Positions 1 to 10,437 of a DNA stretch of 64,000 bases are shown one piece after another. Position numbers and translations under genes: made by a program. How positions within the stretch are numbered: position 1 is the first letter of the stretch; every line of letters starts with the position of its first letter. Below the pieces are notes generated by a model, which was given only the letters and a program-made list of their open reading frames with translations, had not been told where the DNA came from and did no database searches. The DNA comes from Thermoplasmata archaeon (GTDB lineage Archaea; Thermoplasmatota; Thermoplasmata; Methanomassiliicoccales; Methanomethylophilaceae), in NCBI GenBank assembly GCA_015063135.1, contig SUTA01000009.1, positions 25,869 to 89,868 on the forward strand, given 5' to 3'.

Positions 1-132
1 GGTCTTCCCCGCTCCGTTATGGCCGATGAGGCCGAAGATCTCGCCCTCCTTCACGGTGAGGGATATCCCGTGGACGGCCTCCCTGTTGCCGTAGGACTTA
101 TGGACATCGTCTAGAACGAGTGCGTCCGTCAT
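1..132 (-). CDS. ABC transporter ATP-binding protein, N-terminal part (truncated by window start)
   Basis: Reverse strand reads [44 protein letters not shown]: Walker A motif. Confidence 0.85.
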   Translation of the reverse strand, partial: MTDALVLDDVHKSYGNREAVHGISLTVKEGEIFGLIGHNGAGKT

Positions 133-218
133 GGAGACCCCAACGGCATCCGATTATTTACGGTTGGCAGTCGCCGGGGCAATGGATGGAGAAGATGTAA
201 AGGGTTTGTGGAACGCGA

Positions 219-587
219 TCGCTCCTCGTCCTCGTTGGAGGGCGCGGAGGCACCGCCCATGGCGGCGCTGATGGTCTGCTGGAGCACGGTGTACTTCTCC
301 TTGAGGGAGGTCTCCTGGCGCTCCATGCTGCTGATCCTGACCTCCATCATCTCGATGGAGTCGTCGAGCTCCGCCTTCAGGGCATCGACGTCGTCGACCT
401 TGATCAGCAGGGATCCGGCCGTCCTGTAGACGGTGCCGGTGCTCTTCTCGAGCTCCTCGCGGGTCCTGACGAGCTCCCTCCTCTGGGCGTCCATCTGGAC
501 CTTCTGGGTGGTGATGGCCTGCAGCTGCTGCTGGACCTGCTGGAACTGAGCGATCTGGTTCTGGAGCTGGGGGCTGATTCCGTTCAT
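219..587 (-). CDS. pfdB: Prefoldin subunit beta
   Basis: MNGISPQLQNQIAQFQQVQQQLQAITTQK... coiled coil. Natural end ...SNEDEE followed by in-frame CGA (219-221); standard-code ORF runs on to 129. Confidence 0.8.
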
Positions 588-591
588 GTCT

Positions 592-822
592 TCACCTGGT
601 CAAATCGCCGATGTCCTCAACGACTTTGATGCATTCGAGGTACGAGTTCACCGCCGCCCTCATGGCGGAGGTGTCGGAGGCGGTTATGCGGATCACCGCT
701 GCGCCGTCCTCCCGAATGATCTCCGTGGAGGTCCTGGGCAGTTCCCTGCCCGCCTCCGGGGAGATGGCAGCGGCCGCCGTGCCGGCGGCCGGGCCCTCGA
801 TCCTCAGTTCGGCTCTGAGCAT
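592..822 (-). CDS. pcc1: KEOPS complex subunit Pcc1
   Basis: 76 aa, Pcc1-like ELRIEG...; TGA stop; conserved archaeal gene context. Confidence 0.75.
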   Translation of the reverse strand: MLRAELRIEGPAAGTAAAAISPEAGRELPRTSTEIIREDGAAVIRITASDTSAMRAAVNSYLECIKVVEDIGDLTR

Positions 823-823
823 G

Positions 824-955
824 TCAGTCGGATTTCAGGACCTTCTTCACGTTGGGTCTCTCCTTGAAGAAGATCTTGGATCCGCACTTCTCGCACTGGA
901 GTCCCAGCGCGTTGACGTTCCTGACGGGCTCGTTGCACTTTGCGCATCTGTACAT
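824..955 (-). CDS. rpoP: DNA-directed RNA polymerase subunit P (Rpo12)
   Basis: Manual translation MYRCAKCNEPVRNVNALGLQCEKCGSKIFFKERPNVKKVLKSD, two CxxC motifs, TGA stop; below the ORF-track size limit. Confidence 0.88.
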   Translation of the reverse strand: MYRCAKCNEPVRNVNALGLQCEKCGSKIFFKERPNVKKVLKSD

Positions 956-971
956 TCGGACCACCGCGGGT

Positions 972-1220
972 TCACTCTTCGACCTGGGAGAGCTCCTTCT
1001 TGGTCTTGGGGGTGTAAGCCTCGGCGGCGAACTTGACGCCGCAGTGCTTGCAGCTCCAGATGCCGGAGCTGACCCTCTTGACCGCCATGTGGTGGCAGAC
1101 GGGGCACTCGTGCTTGGCTTTCTGAGTGGCCTCGATGGACTTTATCCTGTTGCGCACGACGACGCCGTACCTGGCACCGAACCTGCCGGAGGATCCTGCT
1201 TTCTGTGTTCTCTTCGACAT
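972..1220 (-). CDS. rpl37A: 50S ribosomal protein L37Ae
   Basis: MSKRTQKAGSSGRFGARYGVVVRNRIKSIE...CPVCHHMAVKRVSSGIWSCKHC zinc ribbon. Confidence 0.93.
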   Translation of the reverse strand: MSKRTQKAGSSGRFGARYGVVVRNRIKSIEATQKAKHECPVCHHMAVKRVSSGIWSCKHCGVKFAAEAYTPKTKKELSQVEE

Positions 1221-1226
1221 GATGAA

Positions 1227-2000
1227 TCACCCGATGATTTTCCTTATCTCGATTCCCTTCTCGACGGCCCTGTCGAGGCACTGGCTCAGTTCCTCGAGGG
1301 TGATCGATCCGCGACCGCCTTTCTGCATGGCCCTGAAGTTACCGTTGTCGTCGGTGGTGACCGTCAGACGCGCGCTCGAGATCTGTTCTTCGTCGAAATT
1401 TGGGTCTACTATTAAATGATTTCCGAGTTTGCACTCCGTTATGGATATTGGCGTGCAGGTGATGGGCAGGGGCTTGTTCTCGCCCTTGCCGTACTGCTCG
1501 CCGGGGATGGTGGCGTTCTTGAGGGCGCACACCGCGGCCAGGTTGGCAGCGTCGAACAGGTTGCCGTCGTGGTTGATGGCGTAGATGTCGACGAAGCACA
1601 TCCAGACCTCCTCTCCGGGGACGATGCACAGGGCCTCGACGTCGACCATGCCGGACTCGCGGATTCCGCGGTCCACGACACGGGCGAGCTCGATGGCGTC
1701 CTCGCCGGGCGGACCGGACTCGAAGGTGGGGTGGGCCATGGGGATGAGCTCGGCCCCGGTGGTCAGGACTCCGATGTTGGGGGTGTCCGGGAACGGGGTC
1801 CCGGGGATGATCTTGACTCCGGCCATGACGACGGTCTTGCCGATCTTGACCTTGGCGGATCCGTCGGCGGACTCGATGAGGCCGGTCTCGACGGAGATCT
1901 TCCTGAGGTCGGTGGGGGTCCTGCCGTCGACCCTCTTGCCCTGCTCCAGCAGGTTCATCATGTGGTCGCGCTTGATCTCGGACATCATCTCGACGCTCAT
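1227..2000 (-). CDS. rrp42: Exosome complex protein Rrp42
   Basis: RNase PH fold; [33 protein letters not shown]...; adjacent to Rrp41. Confidence 0.93.
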   Translation of the reverse strand: MSVEMMSEIKRDHMMNLLEQGKRVDGRTPTDLRKISVETGLIESADGSAKVKIGKTVVMAGVKIIPGTPFPDTPNIGVLTTGAELIPMAHPTFESGPPGEDAIELARVVDRGIRESGMVDVEALCIVPGEEVWMCFVDIYAINHDGNLFDAANLAAVCALKNATIPGEQYGKGENKPLPITCTPISITECKLGNHLIVDPNFDEEQISSARLTVTTDDNGNFRAMQKGGRGSITLEELSQCLDRAVEKGIEIRKIIG

Positions 2001-2743
2001 TCCGACACCTCCTCTCTGTTGGCGGAGTAGCGGCGCTTGAGGGCGTCCCTCTGGAGGTCGTAGACCTCGTGGCACGCTCCGACGGCCATCTCGATGGCGT
2101 GGTCGAACTCCTCGCGGGTCATGTTGCCGTCCATCTGCAGCAGGACGATCTCGTCGGTGCTGGGGATGATGGCGATGGGCACATCCGCCTGGCCGTAGTT
2201 GTCCTCCTCCTTGTTCAGGTCGAGGAGCACGTGGCCGTCGGCCTTCCCGGCGGCGATGGCGGGGACGATGTCCCTCATGGGGATGCCCGCGTCGGCCAGG
2301 GCGACGGATGCGGCGGTGAGGCCGGCGCACCTGGTGCCCGCGTTGGCCTGAAGGATCTCGATGTACACGTCGATGGACGCGCGGGGGTACAGCTCGGTGA
2401 GAACGACTTTCTCGAGGGCCTCGGAGATGATCTTGGAGATCTCGATGGACCTCCTGTCCGGGCCGGGCCTCTTCCTGTCGCTGACGGAGTAGGTCTCCAT
2501 GTTGTACTTGCACTGCACGATCGCCTTGGTGGGGTCCTGCAGGTGCCTGGGGTGGCACTCCCTGGGACCGTAGACGGCCGCCAGGACCTTGTTCTTGCCG
2601 ATCTCGACGTAGGCGGATCCGTCCGCGTTGTCGAGGACGCCGGCCTCGATCTTGATGGGCCTGTGCTGCTCGGCGGTCCTGCCGTCGATCCTCATCCCGT
2701 TCTCATCAACCAGAACCATGTCTGTGTGTCCGCTCATGGTCAC
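1997..2743 (-). CDS. rrp41: Exosome complex exonuclease Rrp41
   Basis: [45 protein letters not shown]. Confidence 0.95.
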   Translation of the reverse strand: MTMSGHTDMVLVDENGMRIDGRTAEQHRPIKIEAGVLDNADGSAYVEIGKNKVLAAVYGPRECHPRHLQDPTKAIVQCKYNMETYSVSDRKRPGPDRRSIEISKIISEALEKVVLTELYPRASIDVYIEILQANAGTRCAGLTAASVALADAGIPMRDIVPAIAAGKADGHVLLDLNKEEDNYGQADVPIAIIPSTDEIVLLQMDGNMTREEFDHAIEMAVGACHEVYDLQRDALKRRYSANREEVSE

Positions 2744-3447
2744 TCATCCTCCTTGTAACCCTCTTCCTGAGGGATCCTTCCCTCGATAAACTCCTTGACC
2801 GCGTCGGTGAGGTTCCCGGACTGGGCCTTGTTCTCAATCATGGCGATGGCCTCGGCGGCGACATCGCAGTTCTCTTCATCCCCGTCGATCCAGATGCGGC
2901 CGTTCTGCCCCACGGTGATGCGGCAGTCGGTCATGTTCTTCAGCATCGAGATCATGGACCCGCTCTTCCCGATGACCCTGGACACCTTGGAGCAGGGGAT
3001 CGTGACGATCCTCCCGCCGGTGATGCGCCTGAGGCCGGAGTCCTTCATGGTGACCTGGATCTTCCTGCTCTCGTCCACGGACAGGATCTTCAGGATGACC
3101 ACGTTGCCCATGCCGAGGTACTTGGATGTGTCCCCGAACTCCACCTTCCACGGGACCTCGCTCACATGGAGCGGGGCGGGGTACGGTGCGTTTATGTCGA
3201 CCATCCAGTTGGACGGCCCGATATCGTTGATCACGCCGATCACGGTGTCCCCGGCCTTGGGCATGTAGCAGCCCTTCAGCGGGATGACGCCCACGGTGTT
3301 CTGGAACACGTTCCTGACACCGGTGATGCTGGCGCGGACCTTGCCATCGACGACGTATGCGTTGTCGCCCGGTTTCATCCCCGTCTCGTCGAGGACGTCG
3401 CCCGGGACCACGATCTCGCGCGTCTGTCTGGCGTTTCTCTTTTCCAT
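2740..3447 (-). CDS. rrp4: Exosome complex RNA-binding protein Rrp4
   Basis: S1/KH domains; [20 protein letters not shown]... Confidence 0.93.
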   Translation of the reverse strand: MEKRNARQTREIVVPGDVLDETGMKPGDNAYVVDGKVRASITGVRNVFQNTVGVIPLKGCYMPKAGDTVIGVINDIGPSNWMVDINAPYPAPLHVSEVPWKVEFGDTSKYLGMGNVVILKILSVDESRKIQVTMKDSGLRRITGGRIVTIPCSKVSRVIGKSGSMISMLKNMTDCRITVGQNGRIWIDGDEENCDVAAEAIAMIENKAQSGNLTDAVKEFIEGRIPQEEGYKEDE

Positions 3448-3466
3448 TTTATCACTCTCGCGAATG

Positions 3467-4171
3467 TCAATTAATCAATTTGACGGAGGCCGAGCCCTTG
3501 GTCTTGTGCTTCAGCTTGTCCGTCATCTCAGTTATCAGCCCTGCGGGGATCTCCATGACCCCGATCCAGGAGCCATCGGCGGTCCACTCCTCCCTCTCCA
3601 CCAATCCGTAGTGGATGAGGTCCTCGTAGCAGCGCCCGTAGTCGGCTCCCGAGAGCTTCACGGCCACCTTGCTCTTCTCGAACCTGATCGGGATGAGCGG
3701 CCTGAGGAGCTTCATGGCCTCCTCTATCTCCTTGTCCAGAGGCTTGAACGGGTCGACGTGGAACTTGGCCTCCTCCAGCGCCATCTGTATCCTGATGGGC
3801 GGGTGGGGGGTCTTGGTCTGGGGGTTTATCGCGTTGGCCGCGATGTATGTGATGACCTGGTTCATCTTCGCGTCGAGCATCGCCTTGCGCTGCTCGGCGG
3901 TCATCTGGACCTCCCCCTTCTCAACGATCTTCCTCGCGATCTCCGCGATGTCCTCTGTTCCGAACGCCTCCTTGATCTTGTCCTCCGCGGGCCTGGTGCC
4001 CTTGGAGGCGTTCTTGAAGACGTCCTCGACCGCCATGTAGTCCAGGATGTCGTAGGGCTTCCCCTGCTTGATGAGGTCCACGATCTTCGGGTCCAGGAGG
4101 ATCTCGAAGGTCTCGCCGTGACTCTCGAGCCTGGCAACGATGGCGTCGTCTAGGTTGACCATCTCGCTCAC
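3467..4171 (-). CDS. sbds: Ribosome maturation protein SBDS
   Basis: MVNLDDAIVARLESHGETFEILLDPKIVDLIKQG; SBDS family, conserved context. Confidence 0.92.
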   Translation of the reverse strand: MSEMVNLDDAIVARLESHGETFEILLDPKIVDLIKQGKPYDILDYMAVEDVFKNASKGTRPAEDKIKEAFGTEDIAEIARKIVEKGEVQMTAEQRKAMLDAKMNQVITYIAANAINPQTKTPHPPIRIQMALEEAKFHVDPFKPLDKEIEEAMKLLRPLIPIRFEKSKVAVKLSGADYGRCYEDLIHYGLVEREEWTADGSWIGVMEIPAGLITEMTDKLKHKTKGSASVKLIN

Positions 4172-4878
4172 AGCTTGGAGATGAGCTTGGAGATCTCCTT
4201 CTCGGAGAGCCTCCTGAACCTGGCGTCCTTCTCGGCGACGCCGATCTCGACGGCCTCGGCCTTGAGGTCGTCCTCTATGGCGGCCTTCAGCGCCTTGAGG
4301 GCGAGGACCAGCGCGTCGTCCCTGGACATGTCGTCCTGGAACTCCTTCTCGAACATCTCCATGACGACCTGGCGGCCGCTTCCGATGCTCGTGGCCTTGT
4401 ACGCGACGAGGGCCCCGCTCGGGTCGGTCTCGTAAAGGTGCGCTCCGTCGTCATCGGTTCCCGCGACGAGCAGGGCGGTCCCGAAGGGGCGCCCTCCGCC
4501 GTACTGGGTGTAGTTCTGCTTGATGTCGCAGATCCTCTTGACGAGCATGGATACGGAGATGTTCTCGCCGTACTGTACCCTGTGGGTCTGGGCCTGCTTC
4601 CTGGCCTCATCGACGAGGACCCTGGCGTCGGCGACGAGACCGGATGTTGCGCATCCGATGTAGTCATCGATGTCGTGGATCTTCTCGGTGGACTTGGGCT
4701 CCAGCAGCCTGCTGGGCGTCTTCTTGTCGACGACGAGGGCCACTCCGCCCTTGAACTTGATTCCGATCGTGGTCGAGCCTTTCTTGACCGCCTCGCGGGC
4801 GTACTCGACCTGGAAAAGCCTTCCATCGGGGGAGAAAACGGTGATGCCCCTGTCATAAGCCATCTGTCCGGGTTGCAT
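4168..4878 (-). CDS. psmA: Proteasome subunit alpha
   Basis: MAYDRGITVFSPDGRLFQVEYAREAVKKGSTTIGIK. Confidence 0.96.
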   Translation of the reverse strand: MQPGQMAYDRGITVFSPDGRLFQVEYAREAVKKGSTTIGIKFKGGVALVVDKKTPSRLLEPKSTEKIHDIDDYIGCATSGLVADARVLVDEARKQAQTHRVQYGENISVSMLVKRICDIKQNYTQYGGGRPFGTALLVAGTDDDGAHLYETDPSGALVAYKATSIGSGRQVVMEMFEKEFQDDMSRDDALVLALKALKAAIEDDLKAEAVEIGVAEKDARFRRLSEKEISKLISKL

Positions 4879-4948
4879 TAAACTCTACGCTCCTCTTTTA
4901 TTAGGCGACCCTATCCTACCCTCCTATAAAGAAGTATTGGGGTAGCGC

Positions 4949-5248
4949 TCGCTTCTTGCGGCGGGGCACCCTGAGCTCCGGGTACCTGTCGCGGAGCGTC
5001 TTGAGGGTCCCAGACGTGAGCACGGGCTCCGAGCCGGGGAAAGCGCCGGTGACGGCGGAGATCGCGGATTCCACCTCGGCGGGGCTGCAGCGTACCACCG
5101 CCCAGCCATCCCCGCACGTGATAACCTTCAGCCCCGGGATCGGCCCGGAGAACGGCTCCAAGGCCTTCACGAGACCGTCCCTGCGGAGATCGCTGGGCAC
5201 GCGCATCGCGACGTAGCGCCTCCTCCCGCGGACCGATTTCACGACCAT
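4949..5248 (-). CDS. rnp2: RNase P protein component 2 (Pop5/Rnp2)
   Basis: MVVKSVRGRRRYVAMRVPSDLRRDGLVKAL...; position next to psmA. In-frame CGA at 4949-4951 after ...RVPRRKK; standard ORF continues to a TAG at 4916. Confidence 0.75.
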
Positions 5249-5782
5249 GGACCTCCATCGGCGCCGGGGTTTTAACCATATCGAATGGCGGCTGGTTCGC
5301 CTACTTTTCAAGTTGGAGCCGGAAGGATTCGGAACGGGTTGCCATCGGACTCTCGGTTGTTACTAATCGATTATTCGTGTTACTAGTTGGATGGATTGCG
5401 ATTCCAGCCCGTGGATGGAAATACCCAGACTCAAAAATATTAGTGTTTTTTTATGCTTATTATATTTAAATCATGTGGTTAAGTAAATCATTGTGTTATC
5501 AACAAAAAACACCCTGATCGATTCATACAAGAATGTGGATTTTTAACCATTATACTTGTAGAATTATCCATTTAGATAATCCTTGATAAAACATAAAAAT
5601 TCATTGCTGGCTATTTAATTTTTAGCCTACCCTAAATAAATTAGGAACGCTTTTAGACCAGAAATCAGAATGCCCTTTTACAATAAGATGATACTATAAA
5701 TGCCTTTCTTAAATCCCTTAATATATTATCCCCTGTATTACAGAAATCATTCCAAACACCGTTTGGTAACGGAGGCAAAGAT

Positions 5783-8700
5783 TTGACAAAATCGGCTTTG
5801 GTAATCGGTGGAGGAATCGCGGGAATCCAGGCTTCCCTGGATCTTGCTGACAGGGGCATCCATGTCTATCTCGTTGAGAGGGACGCCACCATCGGTGGTG
5901 TGATGTGCCGTCTGGACAAGACGTTCCCTACGAACGACTGTTCCGCGTGTATCCTCTCGCCTAAAATGGCGGATTGTAACGGACACCCGAACATCACCAC
6001 CCTGACCTACCACGAGGTCCTCAGTGTTGATGGGAAGGCGGGAGACTTCAAGGTGAAGGTCCTCAAGAAGGCAAGGTACGTCAACCCCAAGGAGTGTACC
6101 GGCTGCGGAGACTGCATCGCGAAGTGCCCCGTGAAGAACATCCCCGACAAGTACGAGTTCGGGCTCACCAACAGGAAAGCGATCTACATCCCCCACGCTC
6201 AGGCCGTCCCCCGTGTCGCCCTGATCGACAAGGACTACTGCAACATGCTCAAGAAGGGCAAGTGCGGTCTCTGCCAGAAGACTTGCGGCAAGGGAGCGAT
6301 CCACTACGACGACAAAGATGAGGAGATCACCCTCGAGGTCGGATCCATCATCGCCGCGGCCGGATTCAAGGTCTGGGACGCGAAGATCGCCACCGAGTAC
6401 GGCTACGGCAAATTCCAGAACGTCGTGACCGCCATCGAGTACGAGAGGATCATGTGCGCCTCCGGACCCAACAGGGGACACATCGTCATGCCCTCTTCCG
6501 GAGAGGACCCCAAGAAGATCGCTTTCATCCAGTGCTGCGGATCCAGGTCCGAGAAGAAAGGCTGGAAGAAGTACTGCTCCTCCGTGTGCTGCATGTACGC
6601 GACGAAGCAGGCCATGATCACCAAGGAGCACGGAGACCTCCAGGAGGACATCTTCTTCATGGACATCAGGTCCTATGGAAAGGAGTTCGAGGCCTACATC
6701 CACCGCGGTGAGGACGAGTACGGAATCAACATGCACAGGGGCGCCCGCGTCTCCAACGTCGAGGAGGACCCTGTGACCAAGAAGCTGACCATCAGCTACA
6801 CCGACGATGAGAACAACGGAGTCTCCGAGGAGTTCGACATGGTCGTCCTGTCCATCGGACTCGCACCCCCGGAGGGCGCCGAGGAGTTCGCCAAGACCCT
6901 CGGAATCGAGCTCAACGAGTACGGGTTCTGCAAGACTTCCGTCTACCACCCGCTCGAGACCACCAGAGAGGGTATCTTCGTCACCGGAGCCTTCGCCGCT
7001 CCCAAGGACATCCCCACCTCCGTCGCCGAGGCAAGCGGAGCTTCCGCCAAGGCCGGAGCCTGGATCGTCGACGAGAACTTCGAGCGCTGCGCTCCCAAGA
7101 AGTACCCCGAGGAGAAGAACGTCGAGGGAGTCCCGCCCCGCGTCGGTGTCTGGGTCTGCCACTGCGGTATCAACATCGGATCCGTGGTCGATGTCCCCAG
7201 CGTCGTCGAGTACGCGAAGACTCTGCCCAACGTCGTCATCGCGAACGAGTCCCAGTACGCTTGCGCACAGGACTGCCTCGAGAGCATCTCCGCCGCGATC
7301 AAAGAGCACGACCTCAACAGGGTCGTCGTCGCCTCATGCACCCCCAGGACCCACGAGCCCCTCTTCAGGGAGGCCTGCAGGGACGGAGGTCTGAACAAGT
7401 ACCTGTGCAACATGGCCAACATCCGCGACCAGTGCTCCTGGATCCACATGCACGAGCACGAGGCCGCCACCAAGAAGGCCAAGGACCTGCTCAGGATGGC
7501 CATCGCCAAAGCGAGCCTGCTCGAGCCCCTCGTCGGTTCCGAGATCCCGGTCACCAACGCCGCCGCCGTCATCGGTGGAGGTATCACCGGTATGACCGCC
7601 GCTCTGGACATCGCCGCTCAGGGATACCCTGTCCACCTCGTCGAGAGGGAGAAGGAGCTGGGAGGATTCGCCCGCAACTTCCGCCACAAGGAGGATGGAA
7701 TCGCTGTCCAGGACTTCCTGGCCGAGACCATCAAGAAAGTCGAGAGCAACAAGCTGATCCAGGTGCACAAGGGCGTCACCGTCAAGGACATCCCCGGATT
7801 CGTCGGCAACTTCAAGCTGCAGCTGAGCGACGGCGGAGAGTACCCCGTCGGAGCCGTTCTGTTCGCAGTCGGAGCAGCCGCCTACGAGCCCACCGAGTAC
7901 AACTTCGGCAAGGACGACAAGGTCATGACCCAGATCGTCGCCGAGAAGCAGATCGAGGAGGGCAAGTTCAAGGGACAGGACGTCGTCTTCATCCAGTGCG
8001 TCGGATCCAGGAACGACCAGGTCAAGTACTGCAGCCGTGTCTGCTGCGCCGCCTCCCTGAGGATGGCCATCCAGATCAAACTGCAGAACCCCATGGCCAA
8101 CGTCACCATCATCCACAAGGACATCAGGACCTACGGATTCCGCGAGGAGCTCTACAACAGGGCCTGCCAGATGGGCGTCAAGTTCCTGAGGTACCCTGTC
8201 AACGACGCCATGCCCGCGTACGACGGAAAGGTCGTCAAGGCCTACGACGCCACTCTCGGCGCCGAGCTCGAGATCCCCGTCGACACCGTCGTCCTGGCCG
8301 CCGGTATCACCCCCATGAGGGAGGAGAAGGAGGTCCTGGCCAAGATGGTGAAGGTCCCCATCTCCAAAGACGGATTCTACTTCGAGGCCCACCAGAAGCT
8401 GAGGCCCGTCGACTTCGCCACCGAGGGTGTCTACGTCGCCGGAGCAGCCCACTGGCCCAAGTTCATGGACGAGTGCATCGCCCAGGCCTCCGGAGCCGCA
8501 TCCAGGATGCTGACCGTCATCTCCAAGGACAAGTTCATCTCCGAGGGTATCGTCGCCGTGTCCAACCACAACCTGTGCGACGGATGCGGAGTCTGCGTCG
8601 GATGCTGCGACTTCAACGCCATCCAGCTCGAGGAGCAGCCCAACGGAACCCTCAAGTCCGTGGTCAACCCCGGTCTGTGCAAGGGATGCGGATGCTGCGT

Positions 8701-8803
8701 CGCCTCCTGCCCCGCAGGTGCGATGGAGCAGAGAGGATTCAGGAACAAGCAGATCATCGCTGAGATCGACGCTTGCCTGGACTACCCCGTAGGAGGAGAG
8801 TGA
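5783..8803 (+). CDS. hdrA: CoB-CoM heterodisulfide reductase subunit A, long form with two FAD domains
   Basis: 1006 aa; two GGGIAG/GGGITG Rossmann motifs, several CxxCxxC ferredoxin clusters. Confidence 0.95.
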   Translation: MTKSALVIGGGIAGIQASLDLADRGIHVYLVERDATIGGVMCRLDKTFPTNDCSACILSPKMADCNGHPNITTLTYHEVLSVDGKAGDFKVKVLKKARYVNPKECTGCGDCIAKCPVKNIPDKYEFGLTNRKAIYIPHAQAVPRVALIDKDYCNMLKKGKCGLCQKTCGKGAIHYDDKDEEITLEVGSIIAAAGFKVWDAKIATEYGYGKFQNVVTAIEYERIMCASGPNRGHIVMPSSGEDPKKIAFIQCCGSRSEKKGWKKYCSSVCCMYATKQAMITKEHGDLQEDIFFMDIRSYGKEFEAYIHRGEDEYGINMHRGARVSNVEEDPVTKKLTISYTDDENNGVSEEFDMVVLSIGLAPPEGAEEFAKTLGIELNEYGFCKTSVYHPLETTREGIFVTGAFAAPKDIPTSVAEASGASAKAGAWIVDENFERCAPKKYPEEKNVEGVPPRVGVWVCHCGINIGSVVDVPSVVEYAKTLPNVVIANESQYACAQDCLESISAAIKEHDLNRVVVASCTPRTHEPLFREACRDGGLNKYLCNMANIRDQCSWIHMHEHEAATKKAKDLLRMAIAKASLLEPLVGSEIPVTNAAAVIGGGITGMTAALDIAAQGYPVHLVEREKELGGFARNFRHKEDGIAVQDFLAETIKKVESNKLIQVHKGVTVKDIPGFVGNFKLQLSDGGEYPVGAVLFAVGAAAYEPTEYNFGKDDKVMTQIVAEKQIEEGKFKGQDVVFIQCVGSRNDQVKYCSRVCCAASLRMAIQIKLQNPMANVTIIHKDIRTYGFREELYNRACQMGVKFLRYPVNDAMPAYDGKVVKAYDATLGAELEIPVDTVVLAAGITPMREEKEVLAKMVKVPISKDGFYFEAHQKLRPVDFATEGVYVAGAAHWPKFMDECIAQASGAASRMLTVISKDKFISEGIVAVSNHNLCDGCGVCVGCCDFNAIQLEEQPNGTLKSVVNPGLCKGCGCCVASCPAGAMEQRGFRNKQIIAEIDACLDYPVGGE

Positions 8804-8808
8804 TTACG

Positions 8809-9228
8809 ATGGCTGACTTCGAACCTAGGATCGTTACCTTCTGCTGCAACTGGTGCTCCTACGCGGGCGCCGACGGAGCAGGAGTCGCGAGGCTTCAGAT
8901 GCCCACCAACTTCCGTATCATCAGGACCATGTGCTCCGCGCGTGTCGACCCCGAGTTCATCCTCAGGGCCTTCTCCAAAGGAGCCGACGGCGTGATGGTT
9001 CTCGGATGCCACCCCGCTGACTGCCACTACATCGGCGGCAACTACAGGGCCAGGAGGAGGATCGCCCTCCTCAGGATGGTCCTGGAGCAGTACGGATTCG
9101 ACCCCAAGAGGCTCAAGCTCGAGTGGGTCTCCGCTTCCGAGGGAGAGAAATTCCAGAAGACCGTGTGCGAGTTCATCGACACCATCAAGGCCCTCGGGCC
9201 GACCCCCCTGCAGAAGGAGGCGAACTGA
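8809..9228 (+). CDS. mvhD: F420-non-reducing hydrogenase iron-sulfur subunit D
   Basis: MADFEPRIVTFCCNWCSYAGADGAGVARLQMP. Confidence 0.95.
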   Translation: MADFEPRIVTFCCNWCSYAGADGAGVARLQMPTNFRIIRTMCSARVDPEFILRAFSKGADGVMVLGCHPADCHYIGGNYRARRRIALLRMVLEQYGFDPKRLKLEWVSASEGEKFQKTVCEFIDTIKALGPTPLQKEAN

Positions 9229-10437
9229 ATGGGATTCTTCAGCAAGATATTCAAGAAGGAAGAGAAAGCAGAGCCCGCCAAGAAGGCTGCAGCACCCGTC
9301 AAGGACGCAGCCAAGGAGGCGGCGGCATGCGGATGCGAGACCAAGGACGCGAACGCAGTCGTCGGACTCCAGGCAGCGGACCTGGGAGAGCTCCTCCCCG
9401 GCGCGCCCCCGGGCGGAAAGATCAAGCTAGCCATCTACTGGGCAGCCGCCTGCGGTGGATGCGACGTCTCCATCCTGGATACCAACGAGAGGATCCTGAC
9501 CGTCGGAGACATGGCCGACATCGTCATGTGGCCCATCGCAGCCGATGGGAAGGAGAAGGACATCGCCGCCATGGACGACGGCGAGATCACCGTCTCCATC
9601 ATCTCCGGAGCCGTCAGGAACGCCGAGAACCAGCACATGGTCAAACTGCTCAGGCAGAAGTCCAAGATCGTCGTCGCCTACGGAACCTGCGCCTGCTTCG
9701 GCGGAAGCCCCGCCCTGGCCAACCTGGTCTCCGGTGCCGATGAGATCCTCGACTACGTCTACACCAAGACCCCGACCACCGCCAACTTCCAGGCCGACTA
9801 CAGCAAAGACAAGCCCGTGATCCCCCAGTACAGCTACCAGGCTCCCGAGGGAGAACTGACCCTGCCCATGCTCTTCGACACCGTCAAGACGCTGGACCAG
9901 GTCATCGACGTGGACTACTTCGTCCCCGGATGCCCTCCCCTGCAGGAGACCATCAGCCACATGCTGAAGGCCGTCGCGGACTTCGCCTACGCCGGAGTCG
10001 CCCTCCCGCCCAAGGGAACCATGATCGGTGTCACCACCAAGACCCTGTGCGAGGAGTGCCCCAGGAAGAAGGAGAACGCCAGGATCACCAAGATCTGCGA
10101 GCCCTACCAGGTCAACATCGACCCCGAGAAGTGCCTGATGGACCAGGGAATCCTGTGCCTCGGACCCGCCACCATCGGCGGATGCGGCGCAAGGTGCACC
10201 AGGGTCGGCCAGCCCTGCCGCGGATGCTACGGACCCACCGAGGACGTGCAGGAGCAGGGAGCCAGTATCTTCACCGCCGTCGCGTCCATGTTCCCCATCA
10301 GGGAGGACGATGGAATCATCGGCGAGGACGAGATCATCGAGATCATGAGCACGATCAAGGACCCGCTCGGGTACTTCTACGCGTTCACTCTCGGAAAGTC
10401 TCTCATCAAGAGGGCTGTAAAAGAAGGAGGTCAGTAA
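9229..10437 (+). CDS. mvhG: F420-non-reducing hydrogenase small subunit
   Basis: NiFe hydrogenase small subunit motifs; TAA stop. Confidence 0.93.
   Translation: MGFFSKIFKKEEKAEPAKKAAAPVKDAAKEAAACGCETKDANAVVGLQAADLGELLPGAPPGGKIKLAIYWAAACGGCDVSILDTNERILTVGDMADIVMWPIAADGKEKDIAAMDDGEITVSIISGAVRNAENQHMVKLLRQKSKIVVAYGTCACFGGSPALANLVSGADEILDYVYTKTPTTANFQADYSKDKPVIPQYSYQAPEGELTLPMLFDTVKTLDQVIDVDYFVPGCPPLQETISHMLKAVADFAYAGVALPPKGTMIGVTTKTLCEECPRKKENARITKICEPYQVNIDPEKCLMDQGILCLGPATIGGCGARCTRVGQPCRGCYGPTEDVQEQGASIFTAVASMFPIREDDGIIGEDEIIEIMSTIKDPLGYFYAFTLGKSLIKRAVKEGGQ

Noticed and set aside
129-218. C-terminal extension of prefoldin beta in the ORF track
   Set aside because: Non-homologous tail after an in-frame CGA at the expected protein end; treated as untranslated.
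4916-4948. TAG as the rnp2 stop codon
   Set aside because: A CGA precedes it at the natural end, and TAG appears to be sense elsewhere in the window.
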